64,000 nt of DNA from Nocardia sp. CC227C (GCF_030767025.1 NZ_JASITE010000005.1:124001-188000), one strand, 5' to 3'. Positions 38,900-49,556 are shown, counted from the stretch's first letter. A program made the numbers and translations. The notes: a model not told the origin generated them from the letters alone.

Positions 38900-39583
38900 G
38901 TGCAGCACAACGGTAGTGACACCGCTCGCACCGCCCTGGTCGTCATCGCGCACCACCGGTCCGATTCGCTCACCGCGCATATCGCCCGCCGCACCACCAC
39001 ACAGTTGGAGGCCGACGGCTACCGCGTCGATCTGCTCGATCTGCACGCCGAGGGCTTCGACCCGCGCATGAACACCGAGGACCAGCCCGACTGGGGCAAT
39101 CGCGAGAAGCCGTACTCGGCCGAGGCGCAGCGGCATATGCAGCGGATGCTGGACGCCGACATCGTGGTCGCGGTGTTCCCGGTGTACTGGCAGAGCGTGC
39201 CCGCCATCCTCAAGGGTTGGATCGACCGCGTCTGGAACTACGGCTTCGCCTACGGCCGCAGCAAGCCCCGGCTGGCGGGCAAGCGCATCCTGTGGCTGGG
39301 ACTCGGTGGCCTCGATGCCGCGGACCCCATGGTGGCGGATATGGAAGCCGGTCTCGACACCCAGCTCAGCGCGGGTATCGCCTACTACTGCGGATTCTCC
39401 TGGTCCAAGGTCGGCCTGCTCCCCGACGCCGAGGAACGCCGCCAGACCCTGGACGCCGAGGGCAACTTGATCGTCAGCGATGTCGCGGTGGGCGAGGCTC
39501 GCCGCGCCCAGTACGACGCCCTGGAGCGTCGCGCGGCGAACTACGTGGAGGAACTCCTCGCCGCCGACCGCGTGCCCGCCTGA
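38900..39583 (+). CDS. NAD(P)H:quinone oxidoreductase, flavodoxin-like fold
   Basis: 227 residues from the GTG at 38900, AGGAG seven bases upstream. Flavodoxin_2 family: HHRSDSLTAHIARRTTTQLE near the N-terminus, VVAVFPVYWQSVPAILKGWIDRVWNYGFAYG around the FMN site, and WLGLGGLDA. It resembles MdaB/KefF-type two-electron quinone reductases. Expected to be controlled by the divergent AraC regulator. Confidence 0.9.
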   Translation: MQHNGSDTARTALVVIAHHRSDSLTAHIARRTTTQLEADGYRVDLLDLHAEGFDPRMNTEDQPDWGNREKPYSAEAQRHMQRMLDADIVVAVFPVYWQSVPAILKGWIDRVWNYGFAYGRSKPRLAGKRILWLGLGGLDAADPMVADMEAGLDTQLSAGIAYYCGFSWSKVGLLPDAEERRQTLDAEGNLIVSDVAVGEARRAQYDALERRAANYVEELLAADRVPA

Positions 39584-39646
39584 ACACGCACCATGGCTCC
39601 TCGCCGTCCGGCCGGGAACGGTTCCGGCGATCGCCGCGGTCGAGAG

Positions 39647-39684
39647 CCCACGGGCGACCAACGGACTAACCGTCCGCCCGTGGG
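39647..39684. terminator. Hairpin between convergent oxidoreductase gene and purC
   Basis: A perfect 10-bp outer stem (CCCACGGGCG / CGCCCGTGGG) with an 18-base interior that can itself pair (ACGG / CCGT). It lies between two converging genes. Confidence 0.65.
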
Positions 39685-39811
39685 TTCCCGAGGATCTGGC
39701 GCACGCCGCGAGGCCAGCCGGCATCCGCGACATCTCCGCTTCCGGTCCGTTCGCCTGCGCGCCGGACCGGAAACCGGCCGCCCTGATGTCGCGGATCCGG
39801 CGGGTGGACGA

Positions 39812-40645
39812 TCAGCCGACGCCCGTCCAGGCCTCGCCGGTGATGAGCTCGTACGCCTGCCGGTACTTGTCGCGGGTGGCCGCGACGATATCGGCGGGGA
39901 TCTTCGGACCCGGGTATTCCTTGTTCCAGCCGGTGGAGGTCGACCAGTCACGGACGAACTGCTTGTCGAACGAGGGCTGGGGGCGACCGGGGGCGTACTC
40001 GTCGGCGGGCCAGAAGCGCGACGAGTCGGAGGTCAGAACCTCGTCGGCGAGGGTGAGTACCTCACCGTCCCAACCCCATTCGAGCTTGGTGTCGGCAATG
40101 ATCACGCCCCGCGTGGCCGCGTGCTCGGCGCCGCGGGTGTACACGGCGAGGGTGAGGTCGCGCAGCCGCTCCGCGACCTGCCTGCCCTCCTGGTTCACCA
40201 CATCGTCGAAGGTGATGAACTCGTCGTGCCCCTCATCCGCCTTGGTGGTCGGCGTGAAGATGGGCTCGGGCAGTCTGTCGCCCTCCACCAGACCGGGCGG
40301 CAGCGCCACCCCGGACACCGAACCGGTGCGCCGGTATTCGGCCAGTCCGGAGCCGGTCAGATACCCCCGGGCAATGCACTCCACCTTCACCATGCTCAGC
40401 TTCTTGGCCCGCACCGCGCGGCCCGCGAATTCGGCGGGCACCTCGGTGGTGGAGATCAGGTGGTTGGGCACATCGGCGAAGAACCGGAACCACCAGTTCG
40501 ACAGCTGGGTCAGCAGCGCGCCCTTCTCCGGAATCGGAGTGGGCAGCACCACGTCGTACACCGACACCCGGTCGGAGGCGACCAGGATCAGCTCGTCGCC
40601 GTCCTCGTACAGGTCGCGCACCTTACCGGCGTGGATGTGCTTCAC
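39812..40645 (-). CDS. purC: SAICAR synthetase (phosphoribosylaminoimidazole-succinocarboxamide synthase)
   Basis: 277 residues from the GTG at 40645, GAGGAGGA upstream. HAGKVRDLYE begins the ATP-grasp-like fold. VASDRVSVYDV, GYLTGSGLAEYRRTGSV, TKADEGHDE and IADTKLEWGWD are the conserved PurC motifs. It joins CAIR and aspartate in purine synthesis. It is divergent from pepN and not linked to other pur genes here. Confidence 0.97.
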   Translation of the reverse strand: MKHIHAGKVRDLYEDGDELILVASDRVSVYDVVLPTPIPEKGALLTQLSNWWFRFFADVPNHLISTTEVPAEFAGRAVRAKKLSMVKVECIARGYLTGSGLAEYRRTGSVSGVALPPGLVEGDRLPEPIFTPTTKADEGHDEFITFDDVVNQEGRQVAERLRDLTLAVYTRGAEHAATRGVIIADTKLEWGWDGEVLTLADEVLTSDSSRFWPADEYAPGRPQPSFDKQFVRDWSTSTGWNKEYPGPKIPADIVAATRDKYRQAYELITGEAWTGVG

Positions 40646-40765
40646 TGACTCCTCCTCGTACTGGGGTCGCCGGGACATCCGAATGTCCACGTGGGCCGAC
40701 CGACACCCTACCGAGATGGCATTCTGGGCATCGGCACAGTCCTGGCGAACGACGAAGGAGTCCCC

Positions 40766-43354
<2,589 letters not shown>

Positions 43355-43449
43355 GCGGAGCCTTCCCGCGGTTCCGCCGGGCGGTCGTGCAGCCCGACCG
43401 GCATCGGGCCGTACGACACCGGTCAGCGGGACGCCAGTCGCGCCGTGGC

Positions 43450-43484
43450 CGCTGGGCGGGAGCGCAATTCGCCCCCGCCCAGCG
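43450..43484. terminator. Hairpin between pepN and the FMN-binding protein gene
   Basis: A perfect 11-bp stem (CGCTGGGCGGG / CCCGCCCAGCG) with a 13-base loop, between convergent genes; followed by TTG on the plus strand. Confidence 0.75.
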
Positions 43485-43563
43485 TTGCCCACCCCGCCTC
43501 GCGGCGCACCGGCGGCGTTCGCACCCGCACCCGCACAATCCTCGAGAGCGGCGGGCGGCCGGA

Positions 43564-44181
43564 TCAACTCCCGCCCTGCCGCAGCCGCTCGTTCTCCCGT
43601 TCCAGCTCGTCGATCCGGCTGCGCAGCTCCCCCAGCGCCGCCGCGACGGCGTCGCGCGGGTACAGCTGGGGGATGTGCTGGCGGCAGTTCCAGTCGAAGG
43701 CTTCGACCTCGACGAGCACGGCTCGTTCCACGCGTGCCGGGTAGCCGTCCGCGGTGAGCGAGGCGATGAGTTGCGGATCGTCCTCCGCCTCCACCACATC
43801 CGCACGGCCGAAGATCTTCAGGCGGGTCTGTGCCCCGTAGTCCATGAGGAAGAGCGAGACCCGGTCGTCGTGGTCGAGATTGCCGCGGCTGATGTACTGC
43901 TTGTTGCCGCGGAAGTCGGCGAAGCCGAGGGTGTGCGCGTCGACCACCTTCAGGAAACCCGGTGGGCCGCCGCGATGTTGGATGTACGGCCAGCCGGTCT
44001 CGCTCACCGTCGCCAGGTAGAAGCTGCTGCGCTCGCCGATGAACCAGGCTTCGTCGGGCCCGATGGCGTCGGGTACCGGCGGCACCGCGGCCATGCGCTG
44101 GTAACCGCGCAGGCTGCCGTGTTTGCGCTGCTGCTCGCGCACGCGCTCGGTGAACGCTATCTGGCCGTAATGCCCGGTCAT
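43564..44181 (-). CDS. Pyridoxamine 5'-phosphate oxidase-family FMN-binding protein
   Basis: 205 residues. Central split-barrel: SSFYLATVSETGWPYIQHRGGP, LGFADFRGNKQYISRGNL, VSLFLMDYGAQTRLKIFGRADV. The C-terminus (LGELRSRIDELERENERLRQ) is a short coiled coil, which is unusual for the fold and may add oligomerisation. Cofactor could be FMN or F420; substrate unknown. Same strand as the AhpD-like gene 80 bases upstream. Confidence 0.85.
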   Translation of the reverse strand: MTGHYGQIAFTERVREQQRKHGSLRGYQRMAAVPPVPDAIGPDEAWFIGERSSFYLATVSETGWPYIQHRGGPPGFLKVVDAHTLGFADFRGNKQYISRGNLDHDDRVSLFLMDYGAQTRLKIFGRADVVEAEDDPQLIASLTADGYPARVERAVLVEVEAFDWNCRQHIPQLYPRDAVAAALGELRSRIDELERENERLRQGGS

Positions 44182-44261
44182 CTCACTGACTTTCGTATTC
44201 GAGGGTGGGTGCTACGCCGACCGGCCCGGACCCCCGCGCGGGTCCGGGCCGGTCGATGGCC

Positions 44262-44807
44262 TCAGTGCTGGTGGTGGCGGACCACCGGCCAGTCGATCTC
44301 GGTCTCGACGGCCTTGTTCAGGTAGTTGGTGAACACATTGAGCGCGACGTTCGCGATGGTCTCGACGATCTCACCGTCGGTGAGCCCGGCGGCACGGGCG
44401 GCCTTCACCTCGGCTTCCTCCACCCCGCCGCGCGAGCGCACCACCGCGGCCGCGAAGGTCAGCACCGCTTCGGCTTTGGCGTCGGAGGAGCGGCCGTGAC
44501 GGCTGGCCTCGATCTCCTCGGTCGGCAGCTTGGCGATATTCGCGCCGATGTAGGAGTGCGCGGAAAGGCAGTAGTCGCAACCGTTCTCCTCGGCGACCAG
44601 CAGCGCGATGCGCTCCCGGGTCGGGGCGGGCAGCGCGCCGCCGCCCAGCGCACCGGAGAAGCCGAGGTACGCCTCCAGCACGGCGGGGCTGTTGACCATG
44701 GCCTTGGTCATGTTCGGGGTGACGCCCAGGGCCTGCTGTACGCCCGCGAGCAGGTCGGCGGCCTTGCCGGTGGCGGACTCGGGCTGGATCAGGGGCAGAC
44801 GGGACAT
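44262..44807 (-). CDS. AhpD-like carboxymuconolactone decarboxylase-family protein
   Basis: 181 residues, AGAGG seven bases upstream. The active-site motif is intact: CDYCLSAHSYI (CxxCxxxH). ERIALLVAEENG precedes it. This pattern is typical of alkylhydroperoxidase-like enzymes. Expected role is peroxide or reactive-carbonyl defence. It may be co-transcribed with the FMN-binding protein downstream. Confidence 0.9.
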   Translation of the reverse strand: MSRLPLIQPESATGKAADLLAGVQQALGVTPNMTKAMVNSPAVLEAYLGFSGALGGGALPAPTRERIALLVAEENGCDYCLSAHSYIGANIAKLPTEEIEASRHGRSSDAKAEAVLTFAAAVVRSRGGVEEAEVKAARAAGLTDGEIVETIANVALNVFTNYLNKAVETEIDWPVVRHHQH

Positions 44808-44867
44808 GACGAAACCTCTTCGTGTAGTGCGCTTTCCGCGCTGTTCGCTTGGTGCCTGACCGGCTTC

Positions 44868-44897
44868 CTAACCGGCCATTGCCATATAGAAGGTTAG
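44868..44897. promoter_or_regulatory. Spaced inverted repeat upstream of the AhpD-like gene
   Basis: CTAACC-N18-GGTTAG about 60-90 bases upstream of the AhpD-like ATG. The spacing is wide and no regulator is adjacent apart from the clpP locus. Confidence 0.35.
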
Positions 44898-44965
44898 AGC
44901 CGTCGCGATCATTCCCGCTTCGCGAAAAATTCTCGAGATTTCTTTCCGCGCAGGTCGCAGGCTCG

Positions 44966-44978
44966 CTGCTGTGAGCAG
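44966..44978. promoter_or_regulatory. Palindrome upstream of second clpP pair
   Basis: CTGCT-GTG-AGCAG, perfect 5-bp arms and a 3-base spacer, 57-70 bases before the clpP3-like ATG. The layout (arms with N3) is like the PopR palindrome reported for the Streptomyces clpP3 promoter, though the arm sequence is not identical. Confidence 0.4.
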
Positions 44979-45035
44979 ATCCGCTCAGGGCAGCACGGCG
45001 GGACACGGACGGTGCGCCCGGGGCACGGTGGAGCC

Positions 45036-45638
45036 ATGGCACACGACGACCAGACACCGATATTCAACTGGCACACCAGGGAACGGCTCTTCGCCAAGCG
45101 CATCCTGGTGCTCGACGGAGCCCTCGACGACGACAACGGCACGCTGCTGATGACGCAGATGCTGCAATTGGCCACCGAGGACCCCGACACCGGGATCGCG
45201 CTGTGGATCCACTCGCCGGGCGGCTCGGTTCCGTCCATGCTCGCCATCCGCGACGTAATGCGACTGGTGCCGTGCGAGGTGTCCACGCTGGCACTCGGAT
45301 TGGCGTGCAGCGCGGGGCAATTCCTGCTCTCCTCCGGCACCCGGGGGCGGCGTTTCGCACTGCCGCACGCCCGCATCCTCATGCACCAGGGCTCCGCCGG
45401 TATCGGCGGCAGCGCGGTGGAGGTGGAGGTGCAGGCCGACGATCTGCGCCACACCGTGCAGACGGTGCTCGGACTCATCGCCGAGGACACCGGACAGTCC
45501 TATGACCAGATCTACGAGGATTCGCTGCACGACCGATGGTTCACCGCGGCACAGGCCCGCGACTACGGCTTCATCGACGGCATCGTCGAATCGTTCGGCC
45601 AGGTGCTTCCACAGCGACAGAAGGTGGGGATCTCGTGA
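45036..45638 (+). CDS. Second-system ClpP protease subunit with intact triad (ClpP3-like)
   Basis: 200 residues, GGTGGAG just before the ATG. The triad is complete: Ser92 (GLACSAGQF), His117 (ILMHQG) and Asp166 (DSLHDRWF). HSPGGSVPSMLAIRDVM replaces the usual INSPGG. It differs clearly from the housekeeping ClpP1/ClpP2 at 13.7-15.0 kb. It is followed with a 4-base GTGA overlap by a degenerate ClpP. The arrangement and a nearby ClgR/PopR-like regulator resemble the Streptomyces clpP3-clpP4 locus. Confidence 0.92.
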   Translation: MAHDDQTPIFNWHTRERLFAKRILVLDGALDDDNGTLLMTQMLQLATEDPDTGIALWIHSPGGSVPSMLAIRDVMRLVPCEVSTLALGLACSAGQFLLSSGTRGRRFALPHARILMHQGSAGIGGSAVEVEVQADDLRHTVQTVLGLIAEDTGQSYDQIYEDSLHDRWFTAAQARDYGFIDGIVESFGQVLPQRQKVGIS

Positions 45639-46222
45639 GCTCCTACACGATTCCGAATGTCATCGCCCAGCATCCGCGCGGTGAGCGGATCATGGACGTG
45701 TACTCGCATCTGCTCACCGAGCGGATCGTCTACCTGGGCACGCCCATCGACTCCGGCGTCGCCAACGCGCTCATCGCGCAGTTGCTGCATCTGGAGGCCG
45801 AGAGCCCCGGACAGGACATCAACCTCTACATCAATTGCGAGGGCGGCGATCTCACCGCCATGCTCGCCATCTACGACACCATCCAGCACATCAGCTCACC
45901 GGTGGTGACCACCTGTGTCGGCCAGGCCATCGCGGTCGGCGCGGTACTGCTCGCCAGCGGCGCACCCGGCCGCCGCTCCATCCTCCCGCACGCCCGCGTG
46001 GTGCTGCACCAGCCCGCCGCCCAGGGCCGGGGCACCATCCCCGACCTCATCATCCAGGCCGACGAACTGGTGCGCATGCGAGCCGAGGTCGAATCCGTCC
46101 TGTCCAAGCACACCGGCCGCTCCCCCGAGACCCTCCGCCACGACACCGACCGCGACCGCGTCTTCACCGCCGCGGCGGCGGTGGACTATGGCCTGGTCGA
46201 CAAGGTGCTCAGCGGCGAGTAG
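45635..46222 (+). CDS. ClpP-like subunit lacking the catalytic serine
   Basis: 195 residues from GTG overlapping the previous stop. ClpP fold throughout, but the serine position of G-x-A-x-S is Ala100 (VGQAIAVGAV), and INSPGG has become INCEGG. His125 (VVLHQP) and Asp174 (DTDRDRVF) remain. It should therefore be proteolytically inactive, comparable in principle to ClpR subunits of cyanobacteria. Probably a structural or regulatory ring partner of the upstream ClpP. Confidence 0.9.
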   Translation: MSSYTIPNVIAQHPRGERIMDVYSHLLTERIVYLGTPIDSGVANALIAQLLHLEAESPGQDINLYINCEGGDLTAMLAIYDTIQHISSPVVTTCVGQAIAVGAVLLASGAPGRRSILPHARVVLHQPAAQGRGTIPDLIIQADELVRMRAEVESVLSKHTGRSPETLRHDTDRDRVFTAAAAVDYGLVDKVLSGE

Positions 46223-46485
46223 TGCCAGCGCGCCGCCGCTCGGCACCGGCCCCGCGGCCGGTCCCGACCAGGCGGGCGCACCGCGGGCGGGTCCCGACCC
46301 GACGACCGGACCGCGGCCGGTGCCTGTGCGGCGGCCGGATGGGTGTCCACGCGACGGCTGGATGGGGTGCCTACGCGGCGGCTGAATGGGTGCCGGTGCC
46401 GACACGGTGGCCGCATCGCGGGTGAGCTCGAAACGGCAGCCGGAGGTGGGCCGGACCCCGAGTCCGGCCAGCGGCTCCGGTCGGA

Positions 46486-46962
46486 TCAGGCGGCGAGCAG
46501 GACCAGGTTCGGGCCGCTGGCGTGCGGGGTCGCGGGACGGGAGTAGTCGGCGGGGCGGACTCGGATAGCCGGGCGCACCGCCACCGCGCGACGCAGGCGC
46601 TGCAGGTCGTCGGCGACCTGTTCGATGAGTCCGGCCAGCGAGGTGCCGAGCGCACCCGCCATGGCGGCGATCATCTCGCTCGACGGCTCCTTGCGGCCGC
46701 GCTCCACCTCGGAGAGGTACTGCGGCGACACTCCGGCCCGTCCGGCCGTCTCGGCCAGCGTCGTGCCCTGCTCCTGCCGCAGCGCCCGCAGCCGACGCCC
46801 GAGCACCTCGCGCCACAGCGGCTCCCGCATCGCACGCGGTTCCGGCACCGGCCCGGCGCCCTCGCTGGGCGCGCGGCGCGGCCGATCGTCCCGCCCACCC
46901 GGAACGACGTGCAGGCGCGGAAGTTCGGCCCGCGGGAACTCGGTGCTCGGCTGCTCGGTCAT
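46486..46962 (-). CDS. ClgR/PopR-like XRE-family regulator with C-terminal LAA tail
   Basis: 158 residues from the ATG at 46962. A disordered N-terminal 45 residues, then an HTH (LGRRLRALRQEQGTTLAETAG) with YLSEVERGRKEPSSE, nearly identical to the ClgR/PopR recognition region. The C-terminus ends VLLAA, like an SsrA tag. In Streptomyces, PopR and ClgR are ClpP substrates through C-terminal alanines. It faces the clpP pair and is preceded by phased repeats, so it likely activates the pair and itself until the protease destroys it. Confidence 0.88.
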   Translation of the reverse strand: MTEQPSTEFPRAELPRLHVVPGGRDDRPRRAPSEGAGPVPEPRAMREPLWREVLGRRLRALRQEQGTTLAETAGRAGVSPQYLSEVERGRKEPSSEMIAAMAGALGTSLAGLIEQVADDLQRLRRAVAVRPAIRVRPADYSRPATPHASGPNLVLLAA

Positions 46963-47009
46963 ACCTGGCAGCCTACGACCGACCACCCGCACCGCGCCCC
47001 GCCTCTCTG

Positions 47010-47050
47010 CTGAGGGCGAACACACCGCGTCTGACGGCGAACACACCGCG
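47010..47050. promoter_or_regulatory. Two 20-bp direct repeats, 21-bp period, upstream of the ClgR/PopR-like gene
   Basis: CTGA(G/C)GGCGAACACACCGCG occurs at 47010-47029 and 47031-47050 with one mismatch. The 21-bp period places both on the same DNA face. Read on the minus strand each contains GTTCGCC, the first half of the GTTCGCY-N5-GCG ClgR consensus as I recall it; the second half is imperfect. Confidence 0.65.
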
Positions 47051-47072
47051 GCGCGAGTGACCCGCACAGCTC

Positions 47073-47124
47073 GCGCCCCTTCCGTCTCCGCACCATGAGG
47101 GGTGTGCGGACGCGGAAGGGGCGC
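47073..47124 (-). terminator. Long hairpin downstream of the DUF5130 gene
   Basis: An outer perfect 12-bp stem (GCGCCCCTTCCG / CGGAAGGGGCGC) and an inner 7-bp stem (TCCGCAC / GTGCGGA) around a 10-base loop. It lies between the operon end at 47163 and the regulator promoter, so it insulates one from the other. No T-tract. Confidence 0.75.
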
Positions 47125-47162
47125 GGTGTTCCCAGCGCCGCGCAGCGCGGCGCGGGCGGAAA

Positions 47163-47630
47163 CTAGACGCGGCCGATGGCGGCGGCCATCACCCGGATGG
47201 CCGACACCAGACCGTCGATGAGGTCACCCTGACGGCAGGAGCTCAGCGCGGCGGTGGCGCCGAGCTGGCAGACGCGGTCATTGGCCCGCTCCGCCACGTC
47301 GCGGCCGGACCGCACCTCGACGGACTTGGTGTTGGGGTCGACGGCGATGAGCACCGAACGCGCGGCTTCCGGGGTGGTCGGGAACAGCGCGTCCACGCCG
47401 GCGGCGGCATCCGGGCCGAGATCACCGATGTAGACGTTGAACCGCACCTTGGTGGCGCGGGTGGCGTCGGTGAGGGCATTGTCCATGAGCAGCCGCTCGT
47501 GGTCGCTGAACGGCACCTCGTTGAAGACGTCACCGGCCTCGTGCACGCCGGACACCCGTCCGCTGCTGGTGATGGCGTAGCCGTGCGGGAGATCGGCCTC
47601 GTTCACCGCGGGCCATTTAGAACTTGCCAC
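47163..47630 (-). CDS. DUF5130/TPM-like protein, possible aa3 oxidase-associated subunit (CtaI-like)
   Basis: 155 residues from the GTG at 47630, GGAGG seven bases upstream. Soluble alpha/beta protein: FSDHERLLMDNALTDATRATKVRFNVYIGDLG and RSVLIAVDPNTKSVEVRSG. Matches the Rv2468c-type family placed near pepN and glbO. The Mycobacterium smegmatis relative was reported to co-purify with the cytochrome bcc-aa3 supercomplex; I recall this with moderate certainty. It overlaps the small membrane-protein gene by 14 bases. Confidence 0.7.
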   Translation of the reverse strand: MASSKWPAVNEADLPHGYAITSSGRVSGVHEAGDVFNEVPFSDHERLLMDNALTDATRATKVRFNVYIGDLGPDAAAGVDALFPTTPEAARSVLIAVDPNTKSVEVRSGRDVAERANDRVCQLGATAALSSCRQGDLIDGLVSAIRVMAAAIGRV

Positions 47631-47895
47631 TTGCCCGGCCTCCGATCAGGTCCGCCTCGGCGGATTCGATTGCCGCATGATTGCCATGCGACTCCGCAGT
47701 ATCGTGATGACTCGCTCCGGTCACCTCGTCGGTCGCGCTCCACAGCACCGGGCCCTGGGTCCAGGTGTCACCGAGCTCGAAATGCTCCGGCTTCTTACCG
47801 GGGAGCGGCTTGCCGAGATACGACAAACCAGCGATCACCAGATAGATCGCCAACGGGATGCCGACAAAGATCAGCACTGTCTGGAGAATGCTCAC
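47617..47895 (-). CDS. Small single-TM protein, possible aa3 oxidase subunit CtaJ
   Basis: 92 residues from GTG. One N-terminal TM (about 4-25, QTVLIFVGIPLAIYLVIAGL), then LGKPLPGKKPEHFELGDTWTQGPVLWSA and a His/Glu/Ala-rich tail. The TM plus GDTWTQGP-type segment fits the CtaJ family described in the mycobacterial supercomplex. Co-transcribed with the DUF5130 gene by overlap. Confidence 0.65.
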   Translation of the reverse strand: MSILQTVLIFVGIPLAIYLVIAGLSYLGKPLPGKKPEHFELGDTWTQGPVLWSATDEVTGASHHDTAESHGNHAAIESAEADLIGGRASGKF

Positions 47896-47972
47896 GGCTC
47901 AACGGTAGACGATGCTTCCGACGCTGCCGACGAGCGGTGAGCGTGTTCACCTACGTGTCGTCGTAGAACGGC

Positions 47973-49556
47973 TCACACCAGCCACGCCGTCGAATTCGCT
48001 GGAAGTCTTCCGGCGGAAATCGGTGCACTCGCCAACAGCACCTCGCCGGCGGGCAGCGTGATCGGGGCGTCCGTGCCGTTGAGCACGCACACCAGCCCAC
48101 CGTCGCGCCGGAAGGCCAGGCATCCCGGCGGCGCGCCGTACCACTCGATTCCCGCACCGGCGAATTCCGGTCGACCGGCCCGCAATTCGATGGCCATCCG
48201 GTACAGCGACAGCATGGAGTCGAGCCGTTCCAATTGGTTCTCCACCGTCAGGCCCGCCCAGCTCGCGGGCATGGGCAGCCAGGGCTGTCCGGTGCTGAAG
48301 CCGAAGTGCGGCGGCGCGCCCTCCCAGGGCAGCGGCACCCGGCAGCCGTCGCGCCCCCGCACGGTGTGCCCCGACCGCTCCCACGCCGGGTCCTGCAGGG
48401 CCGCATCGGGCAGATCGTCCACATTCGGCAGTCCCAGCTCGGATCCGTTGTAGACGAACACCGACCCCGGCAGCGCCAGTTCGAGCATCATCATGGCCCG
48501 CGCCCGCGCCTGACCGAGCGCGCCGCCGCCGTAGCGGGTCACCTCGCGCTCGATATCGTGATTGGACAGCGTCCAGGTGGGCGTCGCCCCGACCGCCGCC
48601 ACGGCGGCCAGCGAATTGTCCACGGCCGCACGGATCTTCGCCATGTCGAAGGGGGTCTCGGCCAATCGGAAGTTGAAGGCCAGATGTAGCTCGTCGGGCC
48701 GCACGTACTCCCCGAAACGCGTGTTGTCGTCCACCCATACCTCGCCGATGGCGACCGCGTCCGGGTATTCGTCCATCACCTTGCGCAGGCGACGGTGGAT
48801 CTCGTGCACGCCCGGGTTGTTGAAGCGCGGATCGCTGTCGTCGTGCACCAGCATGCGGGTGTCGACCTGTGCCATATCGGGCAAGCCATCCGGTTTGGCC
48901 ATGCCGTGCGCGACGTCGATGCGGAACCCGTCGACGCCGCGGTCCAGCCAGAATCGCATGGTCCGCTCGAAATCGGCGGCCACCTCCTCGTTCTCCCAGT
49001 TCAGATCCGGCTGTTCGGGAGCGAAGATGTGCAGGTACCACTGCCCCGGCCGACCATCGGGTTCGGTGATCCGCGTCCAGGCCGGACCGCCGAAGACGCT
49101 CGGCCAGTTGTTCGGCGGCACAGCGCCGTCCGGGCCGCGGCCGTCGCGGAAGATGTAGCGGTCGCGCTCGGGACTGCCCGGCCCCGCCGCCAGCGCGGAC
49201 CGGAACCACGGATGCCGGTCGCTGGTGTGATTGGGCACCAGGTCCATGGTGACGCGGATCTGCCGGAGGTGCGCCTCGTCGATCACGGCGTCCAGGGCGT
49301 CCAGTCCGCCGAAGAGTGGGTCGATATCGCGCGGATCGGAGACGTCGTAACCCCCGTCGGCCATGGGCGAGCGCATGACCGGGCAGATCCACAGCGCGTC
49401 CACGCCGAGCAGCTCCACATAGCCGAGCTTCTCCCGCAATCCGCCCAGGTCGCCCACGCCGTCACCGTTGGAATCCGCGAAGGAACGCGGATACACCTGG
49501 TAGAACACGGCCGATCGCCACCATGGGTCGACCGCGGTCTCGGTGGGACCGGACAT
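47973..49556 (-). CDS. aglA: Alpha-glucosidase, GH13 family
   Basis: 527 residues from the ATG at 49556; a GTG at 49574 is an alternative and neither has a strong ribosome site. (beta/alpha)8 amylase motifs: MDLVPNHTSD, GFRIDVAHGM (nucleophile Asp), IGEVWVDD (acid Glu) and LSNHDIERE. FYQVYPRSFADSNGDGVGDLGGL is the oligo-1,6-/alpha-glucosidase start. No signal peptide. It hydrolyses alpha-glucosides such as maltose or trehalose breakdown products. Next to glbO as in mycobacteria. Confidence 0.93.
   Translation of the reverse strand: MSGPTETAVDPWWRSAVFYQVYPRSFADSNGDGVGDLGGLREKLGYVELLGVDALWICPVMRSPMADGGYDVSDPRDIDPLFGGLDALDAVIDEAHLRQIRVTMDLVPNHTSDRHPWFRSALAAGPGSPERDRYIFRDGRGPDGAVPPNNWPSVFGGPAWTRITEPDGRPGQWYLHIFAPEQPDLNWENEEVAADFERTMRFWLDRGVDGFRIDVAHGMAKPDGLPDMAQVDTRMLVHDDSDPRFNNPGVHEIHRRLRKVMDEYPDAVAIGEVWVDDNTRFGEYVRPDELHLAFNFRLAETPFDMAKIRAAVDNSLAAVAAVGATPTWTLSNHDIEREVTRYGGGALGQARARAMMMLELALPGSVFVYNGSELGLPNVDDLPDAALQDPAWERSGHTVRGRDGCRVPLPWEGAPPHFGFSTGQPWLPMPASWAGLTVENQLERLDSMLSLYRMAIELRAGRPEFAGAGIEWYGAPPGCLAFRRDGGLVCVLNGTDAPITLPAGEVLLASAPISAGRLPANSTAWLV

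Noticed and set aside
46223..46485. GC-rich degenerate repeats between the second clpP pair and the regulator as a gene or array
   Set aside because: Frames here end quickly or are low-complexity; the repeats are too degenerate to define a unit with confidence.
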